Shown here: piece after piece, positions 44,262 to 52,752 of the stretch | Numbering within the stretch: the first letter of the stretch is position 1 | How the letters are laid out: every line of letters begins with the position of its first letter | Source of the DNA: Hymenobacter telluris | Lineage (GTDB): Bacteria > Bacteroidota > Bacteroidia > Cytophagales > Hymenobacteraceae | Length of the DNA stretch: 64,000 nucleotides | NCBI RefSeq assembly: GCF_017313265.1 | Contig: NZ_JAFLQZ010000008.1 | Coordinates: 1 to 64,000, forward strand | Direction of reading: 5' to 3' | Notes under the pieces: generated by a model | Told to the model about the DNA's origin: nothing | Database searches by the model: none | What the model saw: only the letters and a program-made list of their open reading frames with translations | Made by a program: the position numbers and the translations under genes

Positions 44262-45245
44262 ATGATAGCCACCTCCACTTCCATCTCTCGCAGCGAGGTT
44301 CTGCAACACATCGAACCGTTCCTGCGCGCCAACTTGGGTACTTTTCTCAAGAGTGTCGAGGACAGCTGGCAGCCCTCCGATTTTCTGCCTGATTCGCGGC
44401 TGGATAATTTCTTCGATGAGGTGAAACTGTTGCGTGAGCGGGCCGGCGAATTAAGCTACGACCTGCTGGCTGTGCTCATCGGCGACACAATTACCGAGGA
44501 AGCGCTGCCCAACTACGAGGCTTGGTTTCATGAACTCGACCACCTCAACCGGGACCGTGACAACGGCTGGGCGCAGTGGATCCGGGGCTGGACGGCCGAG
44601 GAAAACCGCCACGGCGACTTGCTCAACCGCTACCTCTACCTCTCGGGCCGCGTAAACATGCGCGAATTCGAGGCCAGCACCCAGCACCTCATTGCCGACG
44701 GCTTCGACCTGGGTACCGCCCACGACCCGTACCGCGCTTTCGTGTACACCAGCTACCAGGAAGCCGCCACCAACCTCTCGCACCGCCGCGTAGGCACCCT
44801 GGCCCGCAAAGCCGGTGATGCGTCGCTGTCGAAGCTCTGCGGTATGATTGCCGGCGACGAATCGCGCCACGCCCGCGTGTACCAGACGTTCGTGGAGAAA
44901 ATCTTCGAGGTAGACCCTTCTGAAATGATGCTGGCCTTCGAGGACATGATGCGCAAAAAGATTGTGATGCCGGCTCACTACATGCGCGAGTTGGGTGTGG
45001 AAATGGGCAAAACCTTCGGCCACTTCACCGATGCCGCTCAGCGCCTCGGCGTATATACCAGCCAAGACTACACCGACATCCTGGAAGGCCTCATCACCAC
45101 CTGGAAAATCGACCAGATGAGCGGCCTGACGGACACCGCCGAAAAAGCCCGCGACTATATCATGGCCTTGCCCAACCGCCTGCGCCGCGTAGCCGACCGG
45201 ATGCCGGTGCCGAAGCTGGAGTACAAGTTCAAATGGATTGAGTAG
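44262..45245 (+). CDS. Acyl-ACP desaturase (ferritin-like diiron enzyme)
   Basis: A 327-residue soluble acyl-acyl carrier protein desaturase, FAB2/DesA type. Two diiron motifs are visible: WTAEENRHGD and GDESRHARVY, each supplying the E/D-xx-H ligands, plus the preceding YEAWFHELDHLNRDRDNGW helix. It would introduce a cis double bond into saturated acyl-ACP using O2 and reduced ferredoxin. Length fits bacterial homologues. TACCTTTG at 44222-44229 matches the -7 promoter motif 33 bases upstream of the ATG. Closed by a strong bidirectional terminator. Confidence 0.92.
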   Translation: MIATSTSISRSEVLQHIEPFLRANLGTFLKSVEDSWQPSDFLPDSRLDNFFDEVKLLRERAGELSYDLLAVLIGDTITEEALPNYEAWFHELDHLNRDRDNGWAQWIRGWTAEENRHGDLLNRYLYLSGRVNMREFEASTQHLIADGFDLGTAHDPYRAFVYTSYQEAATNLSHRRVGTLARKAGDASLSKLCGMIAGDESRHARVYQTFVEKIFEVDPSEMMLAFEDMMRKKIVMPAHYMRELGVEMGKTFGHFTDAAQRLGVYTSQDYTDILEGLITTWKIDQMSGLTDTAEKARDYIMALPNRLRRVADRMPVPKLEYKFKWIE

Positions 45246-45268
45246 TGGCTCAGCTCAAGTGCCAGGCA

Positions 45269-45312
45269 CAACAAAAAGCCCCCGCAGTAGTAGCTGCGGG
45301 GGCTTTTTGTTG
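45269..45312. terminator. Bidirectional terminator, desaturase / lipoprotein genes
   Basis: Perfect 19-bp arms 45269-45287 and 45294-45312 (CAACAAAAAGCCCCCGCAG and complement) with a TAGTAG loop. It serves the convergent desaturase (+) and lipoprotein (-) genes. Confidence 0.88.
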
Positions 45313-45327
45313 GAATATTTATGCTGC

Positions 45328-45957
45328 CTACGGCTGGCCTTCCATTACCTGGCCCATCACCCATTTGCCGGTAGGGTCGAGGGTGTAGGTGATGGTGCGC
45401 GAACCGCCGGTAGTTGGCTCGGTAGCAGTGGTAGAAGCCGTGTTGCTGCTTACGGGGAAGGTGCGGCTCAGCATGTTGTTGGCCAGCGTGTAGGTGTCTT
45501 TGCCACCGTAGCCCACGCCGGCAGTACCCGTAATGTTGCCGGGGCCGCTGATGGGCGTGTAGCCACGCTCCGCAAACTCGTAGCCGTAGAAACCGCCGTT
45601 GGCCGAAGCTGCATCCGTGAAGATGTACACTTCCGGCTTACCGTTGCCGTTCAAATCGGCAGTTACGGCGTCGCGCACGGCTCCGTTGATATCGAGGCGC
45701 ACGGGGTCGGAGGTGAGGGCCGCGCCCCGATACGAGCGGATGGTGAGCTGCCGCTGCGCTGCCGAACCGGTGGTCCGGATTTCAAAGCGGGCGTTACCCT
45801 GCGTCAGTTCTTTGGTGAAGCTTACAGGCTCAGTAGCCAGCGTATTTTCTGCGGTGGAAGCCGCAGTGGAGGTATCTTCAACAACACCCCGCGAAGAGTC
45901 GCAGGCAGTGGCGGCCACAACCGTGGCGCCGAGTAACACTAAAGCTTGTACTTTCAT
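45328..45957 (-). CDS. Lipoprotein, tandem paralogue of 46270
   Basis: 209 residues with a lipobox (VVAATACDSS) after a hydrophobic signal. The mature protein has a Ser/Thr linker then PVSFTKELTQGNARFEIRTTG, VRDAVTADLNGNGKPEVYIF and GFYGYEFAERG, which align with PVSFRKELNEGDHRFVLQTTG, VSDAVATNLNADKFPELLVF and GQLLGYEFLNQG in the product of 46270-46890. The DLNGNGKPE segment looks like a calcium-binding or FG-GAP-like loop. Function unknown. A TTG-N21-TAAATTTG promoter lies about 190 bases upstream. Confidence 0.78.
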   Translation of the reverse strand: MKVQALVLLGATVVAATACDSSRGVVEDTSTAASTAENTLATEPVSFTKELTQGNARFEIRTTGSAAQRQLTIRSYRGAALTSDPVRLDINGAVRDAVTADLNGNGKPEVYIFTDAASANGGFYGYEFAERGYTPISGPGNITGTAGVGYGGKDTYTLANNMLSRTFPVSSNTASTTATEPTTGGSRTITYTLDPTGKWVMGQVMEGQP

Positions 45958-46269
45958 ATGAATATGATTTTGGGAGAGTGTAGTGTGGAAAGCTGGATAG
46001 AGTACTTAACTGAAAAATCAGGACCAGTACGAAAGCCGTGAAAACCAACGCCGCGAAACCGATGCTTCAGTCGGCGTCAACCCCATATCGCCCAATCCGG
46101 CGCAACGGAATACCCCTGCAAGGTATTGTGTTCTATATGTAATACAAATTTAAGATACATAAATTACTGGTAGCAAGTAGCCTTTTATGCCTGAGAAAAT
46201 GCTTTTCCAGTCTGGAAATCCTCTATTCGCCGAACTATAGTTTCTGTGTTAAATCATTTCAACCGCCTA
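45958..46269. other. Intergenic region between paralogous lipoprotein genes (312 bp)
   Basis: No ORF is convincing. On the minus strand it holds the promoter-like pair TTG (46174-46176) and TAAATTTG (46145-46152) directed at the downstream lipoprotein, leaving a leader of roughly 180 bases that has no recognisable riboswitch fold. Confidence 0.5.
46145..46176 (-). promoter_or_regulatory. Bacteroidota-type promoter for the lipoprotein at 45328
   Basis: On the minus strand TTG (46174-46176), a 21-base spacer and TAAATTTG (46145-46152) match the -33/-7 consensus. The predicted transcript has a long 5' leader of about 180 bases. Confidence 0.4.
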
Positions 46270-46890
46270 TTAGCGGGCCTGATTCTTATAGTCGACTTGC
46301 TGAAATGCACTCCCGCCCGCTGGTAGCGAATAATGCACTACGCGCTGCCCACCGCTGGGGCAGCAGTTGGGGTCGGCATCCAGATAGATGGGGAAGATGC
46401 GCACCACCTGCTGGCCTTCCACCCGGAACGTGTCGTGGCCCTTGTAGCCCTGGGCAGCAGGGCCGCTCAGCTCGGGCAAGGACAGAATACGGCGCCCCTG
46501 GTTAAGAAACTCATACCCCAGCAACTGCCCATACGAGCCGCTGCCCGCGTCGGTCACAAACACCAGCAGCTCCGGAAACTTGTCGGCGTTGAGGTTGGTG
46601 GCCACGGCATCCGAAACAGTGCCTTCTATGGCTTGGGTATTGGTAGCCAGCTCTTTGCCGCCTTTCTCCACCCGCATTTCCAGCTGGCGGTTGGCTCCTT
46701 CGCCGGTGGTTTGCAGCACAAAGCGATGGTCGCCCTCATTCAGCTCTTTCCGGAAGCTGACGGGCGTAGCCGGGGCAGCCGGGGCGGCGGTGCTGCGCAG
46801 GGCCGATGGGTCGGAGGTTTCGGTGGTGGCCCGGGGCGCGTCGCAGGCGGCAAGCAGTGCAACGGAGAGAAGTAGGAGCGGCTTTTTCAT
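46270..46890 (-). CDS. Lipoprotein, tandem paralogue of 45328
   Basis: 206 residues with signal peptide and lipobox LLAACDAP. After an Ala/Pro-rich linker the domain shares its order of blocks with the downstream lipoprotein (FRKELNEGDHRF, NLNADKFPELLVF, GYEFLNQGRR, GYKGHDTF). It has an extra DPNCCPSGGQR segment with a vicinal Cys pair near the C-terminus that the paralogue lacks. Function unknown. A 47-base hairpin lies immediately upstream of its ATG. Confidence 0.78.
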   Translation of the reverse strand: MKKPLLLLSVALLAACDAPRATTETSDPSALRSTAAPAAPATPVSFRKELNEGDHRFVLQTTGEGANRQLEMRVEKGGKELATNTQAIEGTVSDAVATNLNADKFPELLVFVTDAGSGSYGQLLGYEFLNQGRRILSLPELSGPAAQGYKGHDTFRVEGQQVVRIFPIYLDADPNCCPSGGQRVVHYSLPAGGSAFQQVDYKNQAR

Positions 46891-46893
46891 AGC

Positions 46894-46940
46894 AATACAG
46901 GGAGCCGCGCCCGTATAGCTGAGGCGTGGCTCCCTGTATT
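46894..46940 (-). promoter_or_regulatory. Long hairpin directly upstream of the lipoprotein start
   Basis: AATACAGGGAGCCGCGCC pairs with GGCGTGGCTCCCTGTATT (18 bp with one G-U), ending 3 bases before the ATG at 46890 on the minus strand. With no T tract it is not a standard terminator for the DUF427 gene upstream, and it would cover the ribosome-binding region of the lipoprotein mRNA. Confidence 0.5.
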
Positions 46941-46983
46941 TACCGTTCTGCTCGGCGCGGGGTTACAAATAATATACTACAAG

Positions 46984-47265
46984 TTAGGCTGTCACCTGCA
47001 CGCCTTTCCAGAACGCCACGCGGCCCTGAATCTGCTGGGCGGCTTCTTTCGGCTCCGGATAATACCAGGCCGCGTCTTTGTTTAGCTCGCCGTTTACGCG
47101 CAGAGAGTAGTAGCTGGCCCGGCCTTTCCAGGGACAGGTGGTGTGAGCAATGCTGTCCTCGAAAAACTCTTTCTTGATGGCGTCGGCGGGGAAGTAGTGG
47201 TTGTTTTCCACCACCACCGTATCGTTGCTTTCCGCTACTACCGTGTTGTTCCAGATGGCTTTCAT
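46984..47265 (-). CDS. DUF427 domain protein
   Basis: A 93-residue protein that is almost entirely a DUF427 domain: MKAIWNNTVVAESNDTVVVENNHYF-like N-terminus (quoted in part: VVAESNDT, NNHYFP), then TTCPWKGRASYYSL, AAWYYPEP and GRVAFWKGV. TTCPWKGxxxY is the signature of this small beta-rich domain of unknown biochemical function. ATG 47265 matches the family start. Divergent from the VWA gene across a repeat-rich region. Confidence 0.92.
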   Translation of the reverse strand: MKAIWNNTVVAESNDTVVVENNHYFPADAIKKEFFEDSIAHTTCPWKGRASYYSLRVNGELNKDAAWYYPEPKEAAQQIQGRVAFWKGVQVTA

Positions 47266-47275
47266 GGGTGTTTCG

Positions 47276-47420
47276 TTTTTCGTAGTTGGTTTTTCGTTTA
47301 GCGGCGCCGGCTTTTCGCAAAGGCAATTCGTTATTCGTAGTTGGTTTTCTGTGGTTGTGTTTAGCAGCGGCAGCTTTTCGTAAGGCCACAAGGCCCCGGT
47401 ATTTACCTCGAAAAACCAAA
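47276..47420. repeat. Duplicated TTCGTAGTTGGTTTT unit in a divergent intergenic region
   Basis: Two related units start at 47279 and 47334; each runs TTCGTAGTTGGTTTT, then GTTTAGC, then GGCTTTTCG / AGCTTTTCG and AAGGC. A short inverted copy CGAAAAACCAA lies at 47409-47419. The block fills the space between the DUF427 and VWA gene starts. Confidence 0.6.
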
Positions 47421-47480
47421 AACCAGCAACCGTAAACCAACTCTGCCCGCTGGTTGTTCTGATAACTCAACTTCCTTCCT

Positions 47481-48590
47481 ATGTCCGCAGGCTTCCGTTT
47501 CCGGGATTACGTACCCGAAGAGTCGCCCGAAAAAGGGTTCGACTCGCTGTTCAAGATATTTATGCAACTCATTACCATCACGTCGGGTGATGTAGGCGAA
47601 GCATTGTCGTGGCTCAATGAGCTGGACAAGCAGTACGGCCTCACCGACGATGATTACGGGATGGGCAACTTCATTGAAGACCTCAAGAAAAAAGGCTACA
47701 TCGATGAGGACGAGCAGAAAAAAGGCGAATTCAACATCACCGCCAAAAGCGAGCAGCAAATCCGCAAAAGCTCGCTCGAAGAAATCTTTGGTAAGCTGAA
47801 GAAGTCAGGGCAGGGCAACCATCGCACCCCGCACACCGGCCAGGGCGACGAGCAAAGCACCGACATGCGCGAATTCCGGTTCGGCGACTCGCTCGACCAG
47901 ATTTCCATGACCGAGTCGATTCGCAATGCGCAGCTCAACCACGGCTTGGGCACCGGCGAGTTCATGCTAACCGAAGGCGACCTGGAAGTGCGTGAAAACG
48001 AGCACAAAAGCCAGACCAGCACCGTGCTCATGATTGACATTTCGCACTCCATGATTCTGTACGGTGAAGACCGCATCACGCCGGCCAAAAAAGTGGCTAT
48101 GGCGCTGGCCGAGCTGGTGAAGCAGAAGTACCCCAAGGATACCCTCGATGTGCTGGTATTCGGCAACGACGCCTGGCAGATTGAGGTGAAAGATTTGCCG
48201 TACCTGCAAGTGGGGCCCTACCACACCAACACGGTGGCCGGCCTGGAACTGGCCCTGGACCTGCTGCGCAAGCGCAAAACGCCCAACAAGCAGATTTTCA
48301 TGATTACCGACGGCAAGCCCACCTGCCTGAAGGAACCCGCCGGTGGCTACTACAAAAACAGCTTCGGCCTCGACCGCAAGGTGGTGAACAAGACGCTGAA
48401 CCTGGCCGCCGCCGCCCGCCGCCTCAAAGTGCCCATCACCACGTTCATGATTGCCTCCGACCCGTATCTGAAGCAGTTCGTGAACGAATTCACGGAAGTG
48501 AACCAGGGCAAAGCGTACTACAGTAGCCTCAAAGGCCTCGGCCACATGATTTTCGAGGACTACAAGCGCAACCGCCGCAAGTCGTTGTAG
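47481..48590 (+). CDS. VWA-domain protein (partner of MoxR-type AAA+)
   Basis: A 369-residue cytoplasmic protein. The C-terminal half is a von Willebrand A domain with the metal-ion site MIDISHSM (DxSxS), the conserved MITDGKPT (Thr and Asp ligands) and LDVLVFGNDAW. The N-terminal half is charged and helical. VWA proteins of this kind (BchD/CoxE-like) work with MoxR or chelatase-type ATPases as metal-insertion or protein-remodelling pairs; the AAA+ partner lies 218 bases downstream, with a small membrane peptide gene between them. Confidence 0.88.
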   Translation: MSAGFRFRDYVPEESPEKGFDSLFKIFMQLITITSGDVGEALSWLNELDKQYGLTDDDYGMGNFIEDLKKKGYIDEDEQKKGEFNITAKSEQQIRKSSLEEIFGKLKKSGQGNHRTPHTGQGDEQSTDMREFRFGDSLDQISMTESIRNAQLNHGLGTGEFMLTEGDLEVRENEHKSQTSTVLMIDISHSMILYGEDRITPAKKVAMALAELVKQKYPKDTLDVLVFGNDAWQIEVKDLPYLQVGPYHTNTVAGLELALDLLRKRKTPNKQIFMITDGKPTCLKEPAGGYYKNSFGLDRKVVNKTLNLAAAARRLKVPITTFMIASDPYLKQFVNEFTEVNQGKAYYSSLKGLGHMIFEDYKRNRRKSL

Positions 48591-48596
48591 GAGGAC

Positions 48597-48731
48597 ATGG
48601 AAAAGCTTTTCGGACGTACAGGTGCTATTATCATTTCGATTTTAGTTCTCATTGCACTCCTAATTGTGATACTTGCGTTTTTAGAAATGTATTGGTTTAT
48701 CCCTACAGAGTGGGGAGGGGCCACCCAATGA
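48597..48731 (+). CDS. 44-residue single-helix membrane peptide
   Basis: A small ORF with ATG 48597 and TGA 48729-48731. It begins MEKLFGRTGA, has one hydrophobic helix (residues 11-29, IIISILVLIALLIVILAFL), then EMYWFIPTEWGG. A good Shine-Dalgarno GGAGG (48590-48594) lies at the right distance, starting where the VWA gene stops. Its length is below common ORF cut-offs. Position between VWA and AAA+ genes suggests that it may tether or regulate that pair at the membrane; this is inference. Confidence 0.65.
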   Translation: MEKLFGRTGAIIISILVLIALLIVILAFLEMYWFIPTEWGGATQ

Positions 48732-48807
48732 ATTTTCTCTAGTTTGTGCGGTATAACTCCGCTAGCCCTTTAAATAGACGGGAAGTGTATTCCCATAAAA
48801 ACAATCA

Positions 48808-50340
48808 ATGCAGCACGCAACAATCCGCACCCTGGGTCAGCTTCGCGCCAGCGGGTATCAGCCCCGTTCCGTTAAACAAGAGCTGCGCGACAACCTGATT
48901 GCCAAGCTCCAAAGCAAAGAAGAAGTTTTTCCGGGTATCTACGGCTACAACGAAACCGTAATTCCTGACCTGCAACGCGCCATCTTGGCCGGGCACCATA
49001 TCAACCTGCTGGGCTTGCGCGGCCAGGCCAAAACCCGCATTGCCCGCCTGCTAGTGGGCTTGCTCGACGAGTACATTCCGGTGGTGGAAGGCGCCGAACT
49101 GAACGACGACCCCTTGGAGCCGCTGTCGGTGTACGCCAAAAACCTCATTGCCGAGCACGGCGACAACACGCCCGTCGCGTGGCTGCACCGCGACGACCGG
49201 TACACTGAAAAGCTGGCTACCCCCGACGTATCGGTAGCCGACTTGATTGGTGATGCTGACCCTATTAAAGCTGCCACGCTCAAGTTGCCGTATTCCGATG
49301 AGCGAGTAATTCACTTTGGGTTGATTCCAAGGGCGCATCGGGGCATTTTCGTTATCAATGAGTTGCCCGACTTGCAGCCCCGCATTCAGGTATCGTTGTT
49401 CAACATCTTGCAAGAAGGCGACATCCAGATTCGCGGCTTCAAGGTGCGTTTGCCGCTGGATTTGCAATTCGTCTTCACGGCCAACCCCGAGGACTACACC
49501 AACCGGGGCTCCATTGTGACGCCGCTCAAAGACCGGATTGACGCTCAGATTATCACCCATTATCCGAAATCCATCGAAATCGGGAAGAACATCACCAAGC
49601 AGGAAGCCCGCATCAAAGAAGAGCAGCGCGGTTTGGTGACTACCAATGAAATCATTCACGACCTGGTGGAGCAGGTAGCCGTAGAGGCCCGGGCTTCGGA
49701 GTTCGTAGACGCCAAAAGCGGCGTGTCGGCCCGCCTGACCATTTCGGCCTTCGAGCAGGTGGTGGCCGGGGCCGAGCGCCGGGCCCTGATTAATGGCGAG
49801 AAGAAAACTTACGTCCGCGTCGGCGACTTTATTTCGGCAGTGCCGGCCGTAACGGGCAAGGTGGAACTGGTGTACGAAGGCGAGCAGGAGGGAGCCGGCA
49901 TTGTGGCTGAGAAGCTGATGGGTAAAGCCATCCGCACGCTGTTCCTCAACTACTTCCCCGACCCCGACAAAGCCAAGAAGCTGAAAGGCCGCCCCAGCCC
50001 TTACAAAACGGTGCAGGAGTGGTTCGGCAGCGGCAACACCGTAGACGTACTGCACGACGCCTCCGACAACGAGTACCACGCCGCCCTCGACCAAGTACCC
50101 GGCCTGCGCGACATCGTGAAGGAACTGCACCCCAATGAGGACGCGGAAACCACCTACTTCCTGATGGAATTCTTGCTGCACGGCCTCGCCGAGTACAGCC
50201 TAATTTCGCGCAACCGCCTCACGGCCGGCGCGCAATTCAAGGACCTGCTCAGCAGTATGTTCACCATGCCCAGCTTCGGTGAGGATGACGATGATGAGGA
50301 CGAAGAAGACGAGAAGCCCCAGCGCGGCCGCCGTCGGTAA
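48808..50340 (+). CDS. MoxR/magnesium-chelatase-I-like AAA+ ATPase
   Basis: A 510-residue AAA+ protein. Walker A is degenerate-looking but intact in position (LLGLRGQAKTRIAR), Walker B is GIFVINELPDLQPRIQ, sensor-1 is FVFTANPEDYTNRGS, and sensor-2-like sequences follow. About 30 C-terminal residues end in a strongly acidic stretch EDDDDEDEEDEKP and a basic tip RGRRR. It resembles BchI/MoxR ATPases that pair with VWA proteins. The target is unknown; the cell has no other chelatase gene in this window. Followed by a hairpin terminator. Confidence 0.88.
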   Translation: MQHATIRTLGQLRASGYQPRSVKQELRDNLIAKLQSKEEVFPGIYGYNETVIPDLQRAILAGHHINLLGLRGQAKTRIARLLVGLLDEYIPVVEGAELNDDPLEPLSVYAKNLIAEHGDNTPVAWLHRDDRYTEKLATPDVSVADLIGDADPIKAATLKLPYSDERVIHFGLIPRAHRGIFVINELPDLQPRIQVSLFNILQEGDIQIRGFKVRLPLDLQFVFTANPEDYTNRGSIVTPLKDRIDAQIITHYPKSIEIGKNITKQEARIKEEQRGLVTTNEIIHDLVEQVAVEARASEFVDAKSGVSARLTISAFEQVVAGAERRALINGEKKTYVRVGDFISAVPAVTGKVELVYEGEQEGAGIVAEKLMGKAIRTLFLNYFPDPDKAKKLKGRPSPYKTVQEWFGSGNTVDVLHDASDNEYHAALDQVPGLRDIVKELHPNEDAETTYFLMEFLLHGLAEYSLISRNRLTAGAQFKDLLSSMFTMPSFGEDDDDEDEEDEKPQRGRRR

Positions 50341-50365
50341 CCTTCCGATTTGAGTACAATTGCCA

Positions 50366-50406
50366 ACAAAACACCCCGCATACCGAAAGGTGTGCGGGGC
50401 GTTTTC
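50366..50406 (+). terminator. Terminator after the AAA+ gene
   Basis: AAAACACCCCGCAT and TGTGCGGGGCGTTTT pair with one mismatch around a TACCGAAAGG loop. Nearly the same sequence recurs at 52754-52796 after the next gene. Confidence 0.8.
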
Positions 50407-50523
50407 TATATTCAGGGAGTCTGTATTTATTATTGAAATAATACGCGAACCGGAAATATTTCTATAGACTGAAAAGGAAGGCATGGATATTGAGCATCTA
50501 TAGAATTCACTATATATCGGCGT

Positions 50524-52731
50524 ATGAAAGCAAGCCTACTCTCTTTTATTAAGGTGCTACTTGTCTTCTTCAGTCTCTTCGAGACGCATGCAGCTATTGG
50601 CGCAGGCATTATGGGCGGGGAATTGACCTATACTTACGTTCCGAACAGCAACAACCGATATGCGGTGAAATTACAGGTTGCCTACGATTGTAGCAGCGTT
50701 TTCCTCCCAACCACACAGACGTTGGAAGTTCGTAATGGGGGCTGTAATGCACCTATAGTGTACACTATCACTGCCCCTCTGCTAGGCAATAGCGTCCAGA
50801 TTGGCTCACCCTATTGCGCGAGTAATCCTGGGGGTAGTAGCCCATGTGGGGCAGGACTACCTCCTAATTATCAGCTGCTCCTCTATAAGTGGGAAGTGAG
50901 CCTGCCGCCTGCTGCTCTCTGGACCCTGTCGGTTACGACGGCTACGGGCCGCACCGGGCAAGCAACTGTTGCTGGCGGAAACGCTATGTATTGGGAAGCT
51001 ACCCTAAATAATCTGAATGGTGGTCGCATCTTACAGAACAATTCAGCTCAGTTTGATGCCTTGAACGCTGCTACCAACATTGCGTGTTGGCAGCAGCAAA
51101 CCTCTCTGAATTTTTCGGCCACCGACTTGGATGGGGACGAACTGGTGTACTCCCTCGAGCAGCCGTTGAGTGGTTGCAATAACCCTATCGGGTATTTGAA
51201 TTACGTAACCAACGGTCTGATAAATATTGGCTCTACTGCGGCCCCGTGCTTTGCGCAGGTGCCTGGTAGCCCCAGTTATTCAGCGGTATTTCCAATTGCC
51301 TCGTTCAACCTAACCGGACCCGCGTGCCCCGCTACCCGCAGCGCCACGCCCTACTTCCGGTTCAACGCCACCACAGGCAGTTTCACGTTTCAACCGGCTA
51401 TCTACGATAGTCAAGACCTCGACCGAAACAAGTATGTGGTAGTAGGAAAAGTGTCGGAGTATCGCCGCATTAATAATGTGCGCACCCTGATTGGCACTGT
51501 GCGGCGGGAAATGCTGGTGATAGTAACGGACTGCGGCACCAACCGCCCGCCTGCTGTGCCTGTTGCAGTAAGCAATAACCTTAACTCCGGGGCCGTCATT
51601 GTCAACACTGTTGATTCCACATTTGTCCAGGTTTCCACCTGCAACGCTACCCGAGTGCTAATCCGCTTCTCCGACCCGAATGCGAATGATCTGCTAACCG
51701 TAACAGTGCCTAACCTTATTGCGCTTACTCCTAGCGACCCATCGTATTTACCCACTGATGTAGGTACTTTTCAGATAACAGGAAACGGCACCCGCCAACC
51801 AGTCGGCGTTTTGAACATGCAGCCTGATGTAGCTTTTGCCGGCATAACATTTCGAATACCTATTCAGATTCGGGACAATGGCTGCCCGGTGGCAGGGGTG
51901 CAAAACCGGATTATTGTGCTAACCATCCGAAACCGTAGCGTTGGGCAGATAACGGTGGCTGGGGTTGCAGGATCGGCTATCTGCGCGGGAAGTCCAGCCA
52001 CGCTGACGGCTCGCGCTTTACGTCCCGACTCGGTAATCGTCCCGGTTCCAAATCCTACTACGCTACTTGCAAACTTCACGTACCGCTGGGAATCGGCTAA
52101 TGGCCTAGCCCCAGCCGACCAAAACAGCCGCGTAGTCACCGTAAATCCAACCCAGACGACCCGTTACATTGTTCATATTACGACTACCAATTTCCGCTCG
52201 GCGCCTATTCCAACCTGCGTTGATACGGCGTCGGTGCTGGTGCGGGTGGTGGCTACTCCACCGCAACCCAGTATTATGGAAGTGGGTAACGAGCTATTTA
52301 GCAGTGCTCCGGTCGGCAATCAATGGTATTTCAACGGCCAGCCGTTGGCCGGTGCTACTGCTGCCAGCTTAGTGCCCCCGGTGCCAGGCAGCTACACGGT
52401 GGTAACAAGTACGATAGGCACGTTGCCGGTGTGCAGTTCGCTTCCCTCATTGCCCTATACGGTAGTGCTGCGCGGCACCGGTAACGTGCAAATAAGCCCT
52501 AACCCCACCGCCAACGGCCGTTTCATAGTGCAGCTCACCGGGTACGAGCAGCCCGTTGTGCTAACGGTTTTCAATACGCTGGGCCGGCAACTAACTGCCA
52601 TAACGGTGGCAGCGCCCAACCCGGCCGGTACTACACAGGCCTTGGATCTGGCTGGGGCTACGGCCGGCGTTTATGTGGTGCGGGTGGTTACGGCTGGCAG
52701 TGTAAAAGTGCAACGGGTGGTGCGAGAATAG
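50524..52731 (+). CDS. Secreted protein with T9SS type A C-terminal sorting domain
   Basis: A 735-residue exported protein. Signal peptide (LLVFFSLFETHAAIGA), then a large beta-rich region of the kind seen in gliding/adhesion-like surface proteins (IMGGELTYTYVPNSNNRYAV; repeated LDGDELVYSL-type Ig-like strands), several Cys residues, and a C-terminal domain VQISPNPTANGRFIVQL ... AGVYVVRVVTAG...QRVVRE that fits the type IX secretion type A signal. It would be delivered to the cell surface. The gene is flanked by near-identical terminator hairpins on both sides. Confidence 0.9.
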   Translation: MKASLLSFIKVLLVFFSLFETHAAIGAGIMGGELTYTYVPNSNNRYAVKLQVAYDCSSVFLPTTQTLEVRNGGCNAPIVYTITAPLLGNSVQIGSPYCASNPGGSSPCGAGLPPNYQLLLYKWEVSLPPAALWTLSVTTATGRTGQATVAGGNAMYWEATLNNLNGGRILQNNSAQFDALNAATNIACWQQQTSLNFSATDLDGDELVYSLEQPLSGCNNPIGYLNYVTNGLINIGSTAAPCFAQVPGSPSYSAVFPIASFNLTGPACPATRSATPYFRFNATTGSFTFQPAIYDSQDLDRNKYVVVGKVSEYRRINNVRTLIGTVRREMLVIVTDCGTNRPPAVPVAVSNNLNSGAVIVNTVDSTFVQVSTCNATRVLIRFSDPNANDLLTVTVPNLIALTPSDPSYLPTDVGTFQITGNGTRQPVGVLNMQPDVAFAGITFRIPIQIRDNGCPVAGVQNRIIVLTIRNRSVGQITVAGVAGSAICAGSPATLTARALRPDSVIVPVPNPTTLLANFTYRWESANGLAPADQNSRVVTVNPTQTTRYIVHITTTNFRSAPIPTCVDTASVLVRVVATPPQPSIMEVGNELFSSAPVGNQWYFNGQPLAGATAASLVPPVPGSYTVVTSTIGTLPVCSSLPSLPYTVVLRGTGNVQISPNPTANGRFIVQLTGYEQPVVLTVFNTLGRQLTAITVAAPNPAGTTQALDLAGATAGVYVVRVVTAGSVKVQRVVRE

Positions 52732-52752
52732 CCTTTTTTGGTTGCTAGCTAC

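Noticed and set aside
49051..50181. 376-codon minus-strand frame inside the AAA+ gene
   Set aside because: Antisense shadow of conserved AAA+ sequence.
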